Assembly (NCBI GenBank): GCA_004173185.1 | Contig: SEFZ01000011.1 | Span: 1 to 64,000 of the forward strand | Length of the DNA: 64,000 bases | Reading direction: 5' to 3' | Origin: Sphingomonadales bacterium | Lineage (GTDB): Bacteria > Pseudomonadota > Alphaproteobacteria > Sphingomonadales > Sphingomonadaceae | Shown: positions 7,917-17,395 of the stretch, in pieces | How the letters are laid out: each line of letters starts with the position of its first letter | Numbering within the stretch: position 1 is the stretch's first letter | The notes under the pieces: model-generated | Told to the model about the DNA's origin: nothing | The model's input: only the letters and a program-made list of their open reading frames with translations | Database searches by the model: none | Position numbers and translations under genes: made by a program

Positions 7917-8922
7917 GGAAGTCGTTCCGCAGGCCCCCAAGCCGCGTCGTCGCCGCCGTCTGGGTGGTTGCGCGCTGCTGATTGCGTTTCTGCTTGTGCT
8001 GGGCGCGGGGTTTTACGCGCTCCAGCTCTGGGGCGGGCCGGGGCCGGCCAAGACCAATATCAGCGTGATGGTGCCCGATGGTGCCAGCCTGTCTCGCGCG
8101 GCGACCGAGCTTGAGAAAGCCGGTGCGATCCGTTCGGCGCAGCAATTCGTGCTGTTCGCCAAGGTTTTTGGCGGCAACGAGGCGATCAAGGCGGGCGAAT
8201 ATCGTATTCCGGCGCGGCTCAGCCCGGCGGATGTGCTGAAGCTGCTGCAGGGCGGGCGGACGCTCCAGCGGATGGTGACGGTTCCGGAGGGCACACCCTC
8301 GATCATCGTTTACGAAACGCTGATGAAGGCGCCGCAACTGACTGGCGAAATCCAGGTGCCTGTCGAGGGCACGGTCCTGCCGGACAGCTATGCTTATAAT
8401 CGCGGCGATACGCGCCAGAGCGTGCTCGATCGCATGCAGAAGGCAATGGCCAACTATCTCGCCAAGGCATGGGAAGCGCGCAAGCCGGGCATTGCGGTGA
8501 ATACGCCGCTCGAGGCGCTGACTTTGGCCTCGATCGTGGAGAAGGAAACCGGCAAGGCCGAGGAGCGCCGCACCGTGGCTGCGGTCTATTCGAACCGGCT
8601 GCGGCAGAACATGATGCTCCAGGCCGATCCGACGATCATCTATCCCGTCACCAAGGGCAAACCGCTCGGCCGCCGCATCCTGCAATCCGAGCTGCGTTCG
8701 AAGAACGACTATAATACCTATGCGATGACCGGGCTTCCGGTCGGCCCGATCGCCAATCCGGGCCGCGCGAGCATCGATGCAGTGCTCGATCCGGCGACGT
8801 CGACCTATTTGTATTTCGTCGCTGATGGCACGGGCGGGCACGTGTTCGCCGACACGCTGGAGCAGCACAACGCCAACGTGCAGAAATGGTATGCGCTGCG
8901 GCGCGCCAAGGGCGAGATGTAA
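7909..8922 (+). CDS. mltG: endolytic peptidoglycan transglycosylase MltG
   Basis: Inner-membrane lytic transglycosylase thought to terminate nascent glycan strands. Visible are an Arg-rich cytoplasmic start (KPRRRRRLGG), one membrane segment (CALLIAFLLVLGAGFYAL), a LysM-like region, and the YceG/MltG catalytic domain with Glu in LASIVEKET, then VYSNRL and LQADPTIIYP. No ATG, GTG or TTG lies before the membrane segment: the in-frame stop is at 7903 and the first usual start is GTG 7996, inside the segment. I therefore propose CTG 7909, giving (M)SEEVVPQAPKPRRRRR and an 8-base overlap with fabF. The length would be 337 residues. Function is sure, the start is not. Confidence 0.9.
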   Translation: MSEEVVPQAPKPRRRRRLGGCALLIAFLLVLGAGFYALQLWGGPGPAKTNISVMVPDGASLSRAATELEKAGAIRSAQQFVLFAKVFGGNEAIKAGEYRIPARLSPADVLKLLQGGRTLQRMVTVPEGTPSIIVYETLMKAPQLTGEIQVPVEGTVLPDSYAYNRGDTRQSVLDRMQKAMANYLAKAWEARKPGIAVNTPLEALTLASIVEKETGKAEERRTVAAVYSNRLRQNMMLQADPTIIYPVTKGKPLGRRILQSELRSKNDYNTYAMTGLPVGPIANPGRASIDAVLDPATSTYLYFVADGTGGHVFADTLEQHNANVQKWYALRRAKGEM

Positions 8923-9006
8923 CCGGGCGCGTCAGCCGCCAAACCTCACTTGCACCACCTTCCGCTAACCTGCACAGTGATGCAATCACGCAAGGAGGGT
9001 TTGTCG

Positions 9007-9297
9007 ATGCGCAGCTTGTTCGTTTCGCTAGGTCTGGTTTTGGCCGTCACGCTCGCCGTTCCCGCTATCGCGCAGGACGCGGCCAAAGCGGGGCAGAAGG
9101 CGCTGCTCGACGATACGGTGAAGCCCTGCGATCTTGACGATACAGTGAAACCCAATGCGAAGGTCGCGGGCGGCAAGGTTAGTGTGAAGGACATGACCGG
9201 GCCCATGAAGGCCGCCCAGGGCACCTCCTCCGGTGGCGCAGGCACCGGGAAGGTCTCCATGCAGGATATGTCGAAATGCGCGGCGCCGAAGCCCTGA
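9007..9297 (+). CDS. small secreted protein of unknown function
   Basis: A 96-residue product. The start is the ATG at 9007, which has AAGGAGG 8 bases upstream and begins a clean signal peptide (MRSLFVSLGLVLAVTLAVPAIAQ). The mature part is low complexity with two internal repeats: LDDTVKPC / LDDTVKPN, and GGKVSVKDM / TGKVSMQDM. It has two Cys. I do not recognise a family. It converges with eda, whose stop lies 4 bases away. Confidence 0.6.
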   Translation: MRSLFVSLGLVLAVTLAVPAIAQDAAKAGQKALLDDTVKPCDLDDTVKPNAKVAGGKVSVKDMTGPMKAAQGTSSGGAGTGKVSMQDMSKCAAPKP

Positions 9298-9301
9298 GCG
9301 G

Positions 9302-9910
9302 CTAGCGCGCCAGCCCCGCCGCATCCCGTGCCAGTTGCTCGACCTCAGCCATGGTCGCGCCCTTGGGCGTGATCCAGCTGCCGCCGACGCACAGGATCGG
9401 ATCGAACGCCAACCACTCGGGTGCGCTTGCGGCGCTGATTCCGCCGGTCGGGCAGAATTTCGCCTGATAGAAAGGCGCGGCGAGGGCCTTTAAAGCCTTT
9501 AGCCCTCCCGACGTCTCCGCCGGGAAGAATTTGAAGTGCGTCAGCCCCAGATCGAGGCCGCGCATGATGTCGCCCGCGGTGGCGGTGCCCGGCAGGAACG
9601 GTACGCCGCTGGCGATGATCGGGTCGGCCAGGCGCTCGGTGAGGCCCGGCGAGACGATGAACTCGACGTCCGCGTCCATGACCTGTGCGAACTGCTCGGC
9701 GTTCACCACCGTGCCGGCGCCGACGATTGCGCCCTCGACCTTTTTCATCTCGGCAATCGCTTCCAACGCGGCGCCGGTGCGCAACGTCACTTCGAGCACG
9801 CGCAGGCCGCCTTTCACCAGCGCCTCGGCAAGTGGGCGGGCAGTGGCGGCGTCTTGGATCACGAGCACCGGAATGACCGGCGCAGTCCGCATGATGGCTT
9901 CGATATTCAA
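9302..9910 (-). CDS. eda: KDPG aldolase (2-keto-3-deoxy-6-phosphogluconate aldolase)
   Basis: Splits KDPG into pyruvate and glyceraldehyde-3-phosphate, the last Entner-Doudoroff step. The 202-residue class I aldolase has Glu40 (LEVTLRT), the Schiff-base Lys127 in FKFFPAE, and the phosphate-binding CPTGGI and VGGSW loops. The start is TTG 9910, sharing TTGA with the glk stop; an internal ATG at 9892 would remove only six residues. It is the last gene of zwf-pgl-edd-glk-eda. Confidence 0.95.
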   Translation of the reverse strand: MNIEAIMRTAPVIPVLVIQDAATARPLAEALVKGGLRVLEVTLRTGAALEAIAEMKKVEGAIVGAGTVVNAEQFAQVMDADVEFIVSPGLTERLADPIIASGVPFLPGTATAGDIMRGLDLGLTHFKFFPAETSGGLKALKALAAPFYQAKFCPTGGISAASAPEWLAFDPILCVGGSWITPKGATMAEVEQLARDAAGLAR

Positions 9911-10875
9911 AGTAGGTGCTCCTGCGCGAATGCGGCAGCGGCTCCGTACAGGCCCGGCTGGGGGTGTGTGATGAGCTTTACGGGCACGCCCGCCATCAGA
10001 CCCTGAAACCGGCCCTTGGCGACGAAGCGCTGGCCGAAGCCCGATTGCAGCAAATGGTCCTTCAAGCGCAACCCCAGACCGCCCGCAATCACGACCCCGC
10101 TGGGGCCATGGGTGAGCGCGAGATCGCCCGCGACCGCGCCAAGGCTCATGCAGAAGCGATCGAGCGCGGCGACGGCGAGTTCATCCTTGCCCTCCAGCGC
10201 GAGCGACCAGAGCGCCTTGTCGTCGAGGCGATGCACCGGCTTGCCTTCGATCTCCGCCAGCGTCTCATAGATCGCGACGATGCCGGGGCCGGCGACGACG
10301 CGCTCGGTGGAGACGCGGGTGAAGGTCTTGCGCAGGCGCTTGACCAATGCGTCCTCGATCCCGTCGAGCGGAGCGAAATCGGTGTGGCCGCCTTCGGTGG
10401 CGATGATGTCGTATCCCGCGCGGTGGCGGAACACTTGCGCCACGCCGAGGCCGGTGCCGGGGCCGCAAACGGTGATCGATCCCTTTTCGGGCAAAGGCTC
10501 GTCGGGGCCGCAGAGATGCAGGAAGGAATCGGGGCTGAGCTGCGCGACGGCATGGCCGATCGCGGCGAAATCATTGACCAATGTCCAGGTCGCGGCGCCC
10601 AACCGCTCGGGGATCATCTTTGGCCGGATGATCCACGGATTGTTGGTGAGCTTGATCAAATCGTCATTGATCGGTGAAGCAACCGCAATGGCTGCCGCAG
10701 GGGGCAAGGGGCGACCAAGCGATTCGCCAAAAGCCTGCCAGGCAAGCTGGAGGCTCGAATGCTCTGCAACCTTCTGGGTCATGGGCTCGCCGATCGAGAC
10801 CACACGGCCCTCGGCCACCTCTGCGATGGCGAAGCGCGCATGCGTGCCTCCAATATCGACCGCAACGACTTCCAT
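9907..10875 (-). CDS. glk: glucokinase
   Basis: Phosphorylates glucose with ATP so that it can enter the zwf/edd route. The 322-residue product has the bacterial glucokinase (non-ROK) signs: [10 protein letters not shown] (phosphate-binding), [12 protein letters not shown] with the catalytic Asp, and [10 protein letters not shown]. The start is ATG 10875, reading [11 protein letters not shown] with a GGAGGGGACG sequence upstream; the frame continues to 10911 but those residues are not family-like. It overlaps eda by 4 bases and lies 110 bases downstream of edd. Confidence 0.94.
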   Translation of the reverse strand: MEVVAVDIGGTHARFAIAEVAEGRVVSIGEPMTQKVAEHSSLQLAWQAFGESLGRPLPPAAAIAVASPINDDLIKLTNNPWIIRPKMIPERLGAATWTLVNDFAAIGHAVAQLSPDSFLHLCGPDEPLPEKGSITVCGPGTGLGVAQVFRHRAGYDIIATEGGHTDFAPLDGIEDALVKRLRKTFTRVSTERVVAGPGIVAIYETLAEIEGKPVHRLDDKALWSLALEGKDELAVAALDRFCMSLGAVAGDLALTHGPSGVVIAGGLGLRLKDHLLQSGFGQRFVAKGRFQGLMAGVPVKLITHPQPGLYGAAAAFAQEHLL

Positions 10876-10985
10876 TCCCGTCTTCGTCCCCTCCGAGCTG
10901 CCGTATGTCAACGTTGGCAGTCCTTCTTCCCGCGCTTCGCTCCCGTGTAAAGGGAGGACCGCATATGCGCCAATTAGTCTGAGTA

Positions 10986-12806
10986 TTACAAACCCGCTTG
11001 GGCGAGCATCGCGGAAGCGCCGCGTTCGGCTTCGTCGCTATGGTTTCGCAGCATGGCAAACAGTTCGCGGCCGGTGCCGATAGCGGGGGGCGGGGCTTCG
11101 CATTGCTCGCGTGCTTCCCATTCGGCCGGGTCGACCAGCGCCTGCAATATGCCTTCCTCGGCGCAGAGGCGGACGATGTCTCCGTCGCGCAGCTTGCCGA
11201 TGGGGCCACCACCAAGCGATTCGGGCGACAAATGGATCGCCGCGGGCACCTTGCCCGATGCGCCCGACATGCGCCCGTCCGTGACCAAAGCGACGCGATA
11301 GCCGCGATTCTGGAGAACGCCGAGCGGCGGCGTGAGCTTGTGCAACTCAGGCATGCCGTTTGCTCTCGGCCCCTGGAAGCGGACGACGACCACCACGTCG
11401 CGGTCAAGCTCGCCCGCCTTGAACGCGTCCTGCACGGCCTGCTGGGTATCGAAGACGCGGGCAGGGGCCTCGATCGTCCAGCGATCGCGCTCCACTGCGC
11501 TCACCTTGATGCAGGCGCGGCCGAGATTGCCCTTGAGGATGCGGAATCCGCCTTCGGCAGAGAAGGGCGCGGCAGCGGTGCGCACGATGGTGTCGTCCAC
11601 GCTCTCGGCGGGCGAATCATTCCAGACGAGCGTGTCGTCCTCGATCGCGGGTTTGCGGCCATACGCTGCCATGCCGTCCGCCGCGAAGGTCAGCACGTCG
11701 CCATGCATCAGGCCGTGCTTTAGCAATTCGCGGATCACGAACGGAGGTCCGCCCGAATCCTCGAACGCGTTCACGTCCGCCGAGCCATTCGGGTAGACGC
11801 GGGTGAGCAGCGGGATGGTGCGCGAGAGGCGATCGAAATCCTCCCAGTCGATCGCGATCCCCGCCGAACGCGCGATGGCGGGCAGATGGATCAGATGGTT
11901 GGTCGAGCCGCCGGTGGCGAGCAGAGCGATGGCCGCATTCACGATCGCGCGTTCGTCGACGATATGGCCGATCGGGCGGTAATCCTCGCCCGCCCAGCCG
12001 ATATCGGCGAGCCGGTGGACCGCGGCGCGGGTGAGTTCCTGGCGCAGCTTGGTGCCCGGATTGGCGAAGGCCGCGCCGGGAACGTGGAGGCCCATCGCCT
12101 CCATCATCATCTGATTGGAGTTGGCCGTGCCGTAAAAGGTGCAAGTGCCCTTTGAATGATATGCCGCGATCTCGGACGCCAGCAATTCCTCGCGGCCCAC
12201 CTTGCCCTCGGCATAGGCTTCGCGGACGGCGGCCTTTTCCTTGTTCGGGATGCCGGTGCGCATCGGTCCGCCGGGGATCATCACCATCGGCAGATGCCCG
12301 AAGCGTAGCGCGCCCATCAGCAGACCCGGCACGATCTTGTCGCAAATCCCGAGCAACGCCGCGCCCTCGAACGTGCGGTGGCTGAGCGCGATGCCGGTGG
12401 AGAGCGCGATGGTGTCGCGACTGAACAGCGACAGCTCCATGCCCGAATAGCCCTGCGTCACCCCGTCGCACATTGCCGGGACGCCGCCCGCGACCTGTGC
12501 CGTTGCGCCGGCCTCGAGCGCCCACACCTTCATCTGCTCGGGATAGCGATAATAGACCGCATGGGCCGAGAGCATGTCGTTATAACTGGTGACGATGCCG
12601 ATATTCATGCGGTTGGCCGGGGTCAGCAGGTCGCGCTGCTCGTCGGTGCCGGCATAGGCATGAGCGAGGTTTGCGCAGCCGAGCTTCGGCCGGTCCGCCC
12701 CCGAATCGCGCTCGCGCTGAATCAGATCGAGATAGGCAGCGCGCTGGGTGCGCGAGCGCTCGATGATCCGATCGGTGACGGCTGCGATTTCGGGGTGGAG
12801 GTTCAT
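10986..12806 (-). CDS. edd: 6-phosphogluconate dehydratase
   Basis: Dehydrates 6-phosphogluconate to KDPG, the defining Entner-Doudoroff step, using an iron-sulfur cluster. The 606-residue product is full length for the IlvD/EDD family, with the cluster/active-site segments [16 protein letters not shown] and GICDKIVPG, then [15 protein letters not shown] and the C-terminal [13 protein letters not shown]. The ATG shares one base with the pgl stop (TGATG), so the two are coupled. Family members also include dihydroxy-acid dehydratase, but operon context and sequence favour edd strongly. Confidence 0.96.
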   Translation of the reverse strand: MNLHPEIAAVTDRIIERSRTQRAAYLDLIQRERDSGADRPKLGCANLAHAYAGTDEQRDLLTPANRMNIGIVTSYNDMLSAHAVYYRYPEQMKVWALEAGATAQVAGGVPAMCDGVTQGYSGMELSLFSRDTIALSTGIALSHRTFEGAALLGICDKIVPGLLMGALRFGHLPMVMIPGGPMRTGIPNKEKAAVREAYAEGKVGREELLASEIAAYHSKGTCTFYGTANSNQMMMEAMGLHVPGAAFANPGTKLRQELTRAAVHRLADIGWAGEDYRPIGHIVDERAIVNAAIALLATGGSTNHLIHLPAIARSAGIAIDWEDFDRLSRTIPLLTRVYPNGSADVNAFEDSGGPPFVIRELLKHGLMHGDVLTFAADGMAAYGRKPAIEDDTLVWNDSPAESVDDTIVRTAAAPFSAEGGFRILKGNLGRACIKVSAVERDRWTIEAPARVFDTQQAVQDAFKAGELDRDVVVVVRFQGPRANGMPELHKLTPPLGVLQNRGYRVALVTDGRMSGASGKVPAAIHLSPESLGGGPIGKLRDGDIVRLCAEEGILQALVDPAEWEAREQCEAPPPAIGTGRELFAMLRNHSDEAERGASAMLAQAGL

Positions 12807-13513
12807 CAGGCGATCCAGTGCACGTCGATCGGAAGCTCGACATCAGCGAGGATGCGGCCGATCGGATAATTGGACGAGGCACCCTGTTCGACGGCGGCTT
12901 CCAGCACTTCCTTCTTCTCGTCGCCGGTAATTGCGATGATCAACGAGCGGGCCGAGACGATGGCGGCGCGGCTCAGCGTCACGCGGGCGACGGGCGCTTC
13001 GGGCGGCAGCGGATGGGGCATCACGCCCAGCGCGCGGCGCTCCTTGGGGCCGTTCAATGCTTCGTCATAGTCCGGGCCGGGGAAGATCGACGCGGCATGG
13101 CCATCGCTGCCCATGCCGAGCAGGCACAGATCGAGCGGCCAGTGATGGTCCTGCAGGATCGCGTCTGCTGCACGGCCAGCAGCCTTATAGTCGGTCACGG
13201 TCGAGCTGATCAGCGGGATCACTCGCGCACCCTTGGGGATGAAGATCTTGCCGATCGCGGTAACGTTCGACAGCGGATCGCCCAGCGGCACCATGCGATC
13301 GTCGCCCGGCACGATGGTCACGCGCTTCCAGTCGATCTTGGCGGCAGCGAGCTTTTCATAGATCGGCAGCGGGGTCTTGCCGCCGGCGAGCGCGATTACC
13401 GCAGCGCCGCGCGCATCGATCGCGCTTTCGATGATGAAGCCGATATCGCCCGCGACGGCAGCCGCCCATTCGTCGGTGTCTTCATAATCCCACCATTCGA
13501 TCTCGGTCGTCAT
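12806..13513 (-). CDS. pgl: 6-phosphogluconolactonase
   Basis: Hydrolyses 6-phosphogluconolactone, linking zwf to edd. The 235-residue DevB-type protein has ALAGGKTPLPIYEKLA, WKRVTIVPGDDRMVPL and LLGMGSDGHAASIFPG, all conserved in the family. An AAGGAG site precedes the ATG at 13513 by 5 bases, which is why I prefer it to the GTG one codon upstream. It follows zwf by 32 bases and touches edd. Confidence 0.95.
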   Translation of the reverse strand: MTTEIEWWDYEDTDEWAAAVAGDIGFIIESAIDARGAAVIALAGGKTPLPIYEKLAAAKIDWKRVTIVPGDDRMVPLGDPLSNVTAIGKIFIPKGARVIPLISSTVTDYKAAGRAADAILQDHHWPLDLCLLGMGSDGHAASIFPGPDYDEALNGPKERRALGVMPHPLPPEAPVARVTLSRAAIVSARSLIIAITGDEKKEVLEAAVEQGASSNYPIGRILADVELPIDVHWIA

Positions 13514-13545
13514 CACTGCTCCTTGGGGTTTTGATTCGGGCGCTC

Positions 13546-15003
13546 TTATTCGTTCCAGGTCACGCCGTCGCGCTCGGTGAGCGCCACGCTTGCGGTAGGG
13601 CCCCAGCTGCCCGAGGCATAGGGCTTTGGCTTAACGCTTGCCTCATCCCAGCCACGGCGGATCGCGTCGATCCATTCCCATTGCGCCTCGACCTCGTCGC
13701 GCCGCACAAACAATGTGGGGTCGCCTTCGATCAAATCCAGCAGCAGCCGCTCATATGCGATGCGGCGGCGCGTGCCGGCGAATTCATGCTCGAGGCTCAG
13801 ATTGAGCGGCACTTCGCGCAGGCGAACGCCGTCGCGGTCAAGCCCCGGCTGCTTGGCCATTACCAGCAGGCGGACATATTCCTCGGGCTGGAGGCGGATC
13901 ACCAGCGTGTTCGACTGGAGCTGGCCGCCGCGCTCGGAGAAGATCGAATGCGGCACCGGCTTGAACTGGATGACGATCTCGCTGCGCCGTTCGGCGAGGC
14001 GCTTGCCGGTGCGCAGGTAGAAGGGCACGCCCTTCCAGCGCCAATTATCGACATGCGCCTTGATCGCAACGAAGGTCTCGGTGTCCGATGGCTTGCCCAA
14101 TTCGGTGTCGTACCCCTTGACGATCTCACCCTTCGACGCGCCATCGCCATATTGGCCGGTGACGGTGAGGGCGGGTACGTCACCGTCCTTGATCGGGCGC
14201 AACGAGCGCAGAACCTTGACCTTCTCGTCGCGGATCGCGGTGCCGTCGAATCGGGCGGGGGGCTCCATCGCGATCAACGCGACGAGCTGGAGCATGTGAT
14301 TTTGCACCATGTCGCGCAGCGCGCCGACATCGTCATAATATTCCGCGCGCCCTTCGAGACCCACGGTCTCGGAGATCGTGATCTGGACGTGATCGATCCC
14401 CTGCGCATTCCAGATCGGCTCGAACAAGGAATTGCCGAAGCGCAGCGCGAGGATGTTCTGCACCGTCTCCTTGCCGAGATAGTGATCGATCCGGAAGGTG
14501 CGGTCTTCGGGGAAGGCCGCGGCGACGATATCGTTGACCTCGCGGCTCGATTGCAGATCGAAGCCCAGCGGCTTTTCCAGGCCGATGCGCACGTTCGCGC
14601 CGGTCAGCCCGGCCGATTCGAGGCCCTTGATGGTGGGGCCGAACAGCCAGGGCGCGGTCGACAGGAAAATCGCCAGACCACCTGATATGTCGCCGATCTT
14701 GTCCTTGAGCGCAGCGAAGCCAACGGTCTCCGAAGCGTCGAGCGGCTGATAGGAAAGCCGATCGAGGAAGCTCGCGACAGCGTTGTCATTCTTGCGATCG
14801 ACAGAAAGAAATTCGTCGAGTGCAGCGCGGGCGAATTCGCGGAACTCCGCATCGTTCTTGTCCGAACGCGCGGTGCCGGTAATCGTGAGACCCTCCGGCA
14901 GCAGGCCATCGGCGTGCAGGCCGTAAAGCGAGGGGAGCAGCATCCGCTGGGAAAGGTCGCCGGTCGCGCCGAACAACAACAATTTGCCCACGGGCTGTCG
15001 CAT
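13546..15003 (-). CDS. zwf: glucose-6-phosphate dehydrogenase
   Basis: Oxidises glucose-6-phosphate to the lactone with NAD(P)+. The 485-residue product has the Rossmann motif LFGATGDLSQRMLLPSLY and the active-site signature RIDHYLGKE, and is normal length. It is the first gene of the leftward operon zwf-pgl-edd-glk-eda, which converts glucose to pyruvate and glyceraldehyde-3-phosphate. The upstream interval to argC is only 93 bases and contains a REP-like hairpin; I found no clear operator. Confidence 0.96.
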   Translation of the reverse strand: MRQPVGKLLLFGATGDLSQRMLLPSLYGLHADGLLPEGLTITGTARSDKNDAEFREFARAALDEFLSVDRKNDNAVASFLDRLSYQPLDASETVGFAALKDKIGDISGGLAIFLSTAPWLFGPTIKGLESAGLTGANVRIGLEKPLGFDLQSSREVNDIVAAAFPEDRTFRIDHYLGKETVQNILALRFGNSLFEPIWNAQGIDHVQITISETVGLEGRAEYYDDVGALRDMVQNHMLQLVALIAMEPPARFDGTAIRDEKVKVLRSLRPIKDGDVPALTVTGQYGDGASKGEIVKGYDTELGKPSDTETFVAIKAHVDNWRWKGVPFYLRTGKRLAERRSEIVIQFKPVPHSIFSERGGQLQSNTLVIRLQPEEYVRLLVMAKQPGLDRDGVRLREVPLNLSLEHEFAGTRRRIAYERLLLDLIEGDPTLFVRRDEVEAQWEWIDAIRRGWDEASVKPKPYASGSWGPTASVALTERDGVTWNE

Positions 15004-15069
15004 GAAATGCCTCTCGAGTTTGTCAGTGTGCGAGACACCAAGCGGCGGGAAAGATCAAGCTTTCGTCAT

Positions 15070-15085
15070 CCCGGCGGTCGCCGGG
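15070..15085. repeat. REP-like hairpin between argC and zwf
   Basis: CCCGGCG-GT-CGCCGGG, preceded by GTCAT. The core resembles the hairpin after pccA at 56393-56414 (GATCCCGGC-GAAA-GCCGGGATC), so both may belong to one dispersed family. Confidence 0.5.
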
Positions 15086-15096
15086 GCGCGGCAGCC

Positions 15097-16023
15097 TTAG
15101 ACGACCAGTCCCGCCAGTGGATCGAAGCCCGCCATGATGTTGAGGTTCTGCACCGCGGCACCCGCGGCGCCCTTGCCGAGATTGTCGAGCGTCGCGACCA
15201 GGCGCGCCTGGCCAGCCTCGGCATTGCCGAACACGCGCAGCGAAAGCCGGTCGGTGTTGGCGTCTTCCTCGATGTTCACCGCCGTTGCGTCCGCATCGAG
15301 CACGCGGACCAGCGAAGAATCCTTATAGGCCTCCCGCAGCGCGTTCTCGATTGCTTCCAGCGAAGGCCGGCGCGTGAATGCGTGGAGGGGCAGGGGTACT
15401 TCGACGACCATGCCGCGATAGACGTTGGCCACTGCGGGCTGGAAGATCGGCGGATGCACGATGCGCGCGTGCTTCTGCATCTCCGGCACGTGTTTGTGCG
15501 CGAGATTCATTCCGTACGCGCGAAATCCGGTGGGTGCGGCCTTGTCTTCGAACTCGGCGATCATCGATTTGCCGCCGCCCGAATAGCCCGAGGTGGCGCT
15601 GACGCTCAGCGGGAAATCGACCGGGATCAGGCCGGCACGAATGAGCGGGCGGACAAGCGCGAGAAAGCCGGTGGGGTAGCAGCCGGGGTTCGAGACGCGC
15701 GTCGCTTCGGCGATCCCGGCTTGCTGGCCGGGCTCCAGCTCTGGGAAACCATAGGTCCAACCATCGGCAACGCGGTGCGCAGTCGATGCGTCGATCACGC
15801 GAGTCGTGCTGTTCTCGATCATCTCGACAGCTTCACGCGCCGCATCGTCGGGCAGGCAGAGGACGACGATATCCGCCGCGTTGAGCGCTTCCTTGCGCTT
15901 CTTCGCGTTCTTCCGTGCCTTTTCGTCGAGCAGAATCAGGTCGATCTCGCTGCGGCCGGCAAGCCGCTCACGGATCTCAAGGCCGGTGGTGCCTACCGCG
16001 CCGTCGATAAAGATACGGGTCAT
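15097..16023 (-). CDS. argC: N-acetyl-gamma-glutamyl-phosphate reductase, type 2
   Basis: Reduces N-acetylglutamyl-5-phosphate to the semialdehyde in arginine synthesis. The 308-residue product is the shorter type 2 form: Rossmann start IFIDGAVGTTGLEIRERL, VVLCLPDDAA, catalytic Cys in SNPGCYPTG, and SGYSGGGKSM. It overlaps the preceding SH3-like gene by 4 bases (ATGA), so the two are cotranscribed leftward. Confidence 0.95.
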   Translation of the reverse strand: MTRIFIDGAVGTTGLEIRERLAGRSEIDLILLDEKARKNAKKRKEALNAADIVVLCLPDDAAREAVEMIENSTTRVIDASTAHRVADGWTYGFPELEPGQQAGIAEATRVSNPGCYPTGFLALVRPLIRAGLIPVDFPLSVSATSGYSGGGKSMIAEFEDKAAPTGFRAYGMNLAHKHVPEMQKHARIVHPPIFQPAVANVYRGMVVEVPLPLHAFTRRPSLEAIENALREAYKDSSLVRVLDADATAVNIEEDANTDRLSLRVFGNAEAGQARLVATLDNLGKGAAGAAVQNLNIMAGFDPLAGLVV

Positions 16024-16403
16024 ATCGCTGCTGCCGCCAATGCGCTGGCATGGATATAACCGACCAGCCCGGTGCCGGGCGCTACGCCCCAGGCATTGGT
16101 GCCCGCCAGTTCGAGCACTTCGAACACGTCGCCCGCATTCAATTCGACCAGAATTTCCGAATCGGCGGCAGGCTTTGCGCGCAGCGATACGGCGGTCGCG
16201 ATTTCGCGCGGCATTGGTGCCGCATAATGGGGGGCGAACACGCGCGATGCGAGGCGAACGTCCGCCAGATCGGGGCGCACGGCATCGACACGCGGATCGA
16301 TCGCAGCCGACGTCCCGGTGAGTGCAAAGCGCTTACGCGTTAGCCCGGCGGCTGACGGGCTCGGCGAGGTGGTCGCCTGAGAGGAAATGCCCGAATTCTG
16401 CAA
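16020..16403 (-). CDS. SH3-like domain protein of unknown function
   Basis: A product of up to 127 residues. The C-terminal half looks like a bacterial SH3 (SH3_3-like) domain: MPREIATAVSLRAKPAADSE, a GDVFEVLEL strand, WGVAPG, and VGYIHASAL. There is no signal peptide. The only usual start keeping the full conserved region is TTG 16403, which places 71 bases inside the marR gene; a GTG at 16283 would drop 40 residues. The gene is coupled to argC by an ATGA overlap. Start uncertain, existence well supported. Confidence 0.7.
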   Translation of the reverse strand: MQNSGISSQATTSPSPSAAGLTRKRFALTGTSAAIDPRVDAVRPDLADVRLASRVFAPHYAAPMPREIATAVSLRAKPAADSEILVELNAGDVFEVLELAGTNAWGVAPGTGLVGYIHASALAAAAI

Positions 16404-16695
16404 GAAAATCTGCCCCTTCAGCGGTCTTGGCGACGAATATGTTTCGTTTGTCGGTATCGTCGCGTTGCCGGCGCAGATAGCCGAGCGAACCCAGTCTGTT
16501 CAAGGCGCGTGTGACGACCGGCTTGGACACGTTCAACGCCCGCGCCAGGCCGCGCACCGTATGGGGCCCGGGATCGAGATATACCAGCATCAACAAGGCC
16601 ATCTGCCGATTGGTGAGATCGGGCTCGCCCGAACGCACATAATCGATAAGCGTATTCTTCCATGAATACAGGGAGCTATCGGGCATAGCGTTCAC
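16333..16695 (-). CDS. MarR-family winged-helix transcriptional regulator
   Basis: A 120-residue product with a winged helix: LTNRQMALLMLVYLDPG, recognition region VRGLARALNVSKPVVTRALNRL, and wing RRQRDDTDKRNIFV. The start is GTG 16695, or the ATG three codons later. Its end overlaps the SH3-like gene by 71 bases. Ligand and targets cannot be read from sequence; the nearest candidates are the downstream SH3-argC genes and itself. Confidence 0.85.
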   Translation of the reverse strand: MNAMPDSSLYSWKNTLIDYVRSGEPDLTNRQMALLMLVYLDPGPHTVRGLARALNVSKPVVTRALNRLGSLGYLRRQRDDTDKRNIFVAKTAEGADFLAEFGHFLSGDHLAEPVSRRANA

Positions 16696-16905
16696 GGGCT
16701 TTACTCTGTTGTTACGGCCTCGGCACTCTCGAGGTCAGGGCAATAACGCCCGCAACGCGCAACAGTTTCAGTGCGTTCGCGAAATGTTTAGCCGCTATTA
16801 GGCAGCGTACGCGCAGGCCCCCGTGCATATAGCCACGCCACAAAGGTTGATCGGCGGAGATGCGTCCCCTATGTGCCGCCTTTCTTCCAACAGGTCCGGC
16901 CAAAA

Positions 16906-17289
16906 ATGTTCACCTTCCTGCTCGTCGTCCATGCCATCATCGCGGCCCTTCTGGTGATCGTGATTCTCATGCAGAAGTCGGAAGGCGGCGGTCTCACCAC
17001 GGGTGGCAGCCCCTCGGGCCTGATGTCTGCGCGCGGCGCGGCGGATTTTCTGACGCGCTCGACTGCGGTTCTCGCGACTTTGTTCGTCGGGATGAGCATC
17101 GTGCTCGCAGTGATCGCATCGACTCGCGGTTCGTCGGCGATCGACACGACGCTCCAGCGCGCACCGAGCGCACCCGTCGTGGCTCCCACGGCAGCGCCGG
17201 GCACCGTGCCCTTCGCGGCACCGGGCAACAGTGCAGCGCCTGCTGCGGTTGCTCCTGCGGGCAATTCGGCGGTTCCGCTCGCTCAATAA
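16906..17289 (+). CDS. secG: protein-export membrane protein SecG
   Basis: Accessory subunit of the SecYEG translocon. The 127-residue product has two membrane segments (MFTFLLVVHAIIAALLVIVI and residues about 54-73) around the SecG loop QKSEGGGLTTGGSPSGLMSARG. The Ala/Pro-rich tail (residues 83-127) is longer than in E. coli SecG but usual in alphaproteobacteria. I use the ATG at 16906; the open frame runs 11 codons further upstream. pyrG follows 106 bases downstream. Confidence 0.95.
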   Translation: MFTFLLVVHAIIAALLVIVILMQKSEGGGLTTGGSPSGLMSARGAADFLTRSTAVLATLFVGMSIVLAVIASTRGSSAIDTTLQRAPSAPVVAPTAAPGTVPFAAPGNSAAPAAVAPAGNSAVPLAQ

Positions 17290-17395
17290 TTCGTATCGTC
17301 CCCCGGTAGAAATGCCGGGAGCCGAGATTTTTCTGCGCCGGTCCGGAGTCGGACGCTTGTCGGCGCGTGTATTCTAGCGTTAGGCCTCTTCTCCC

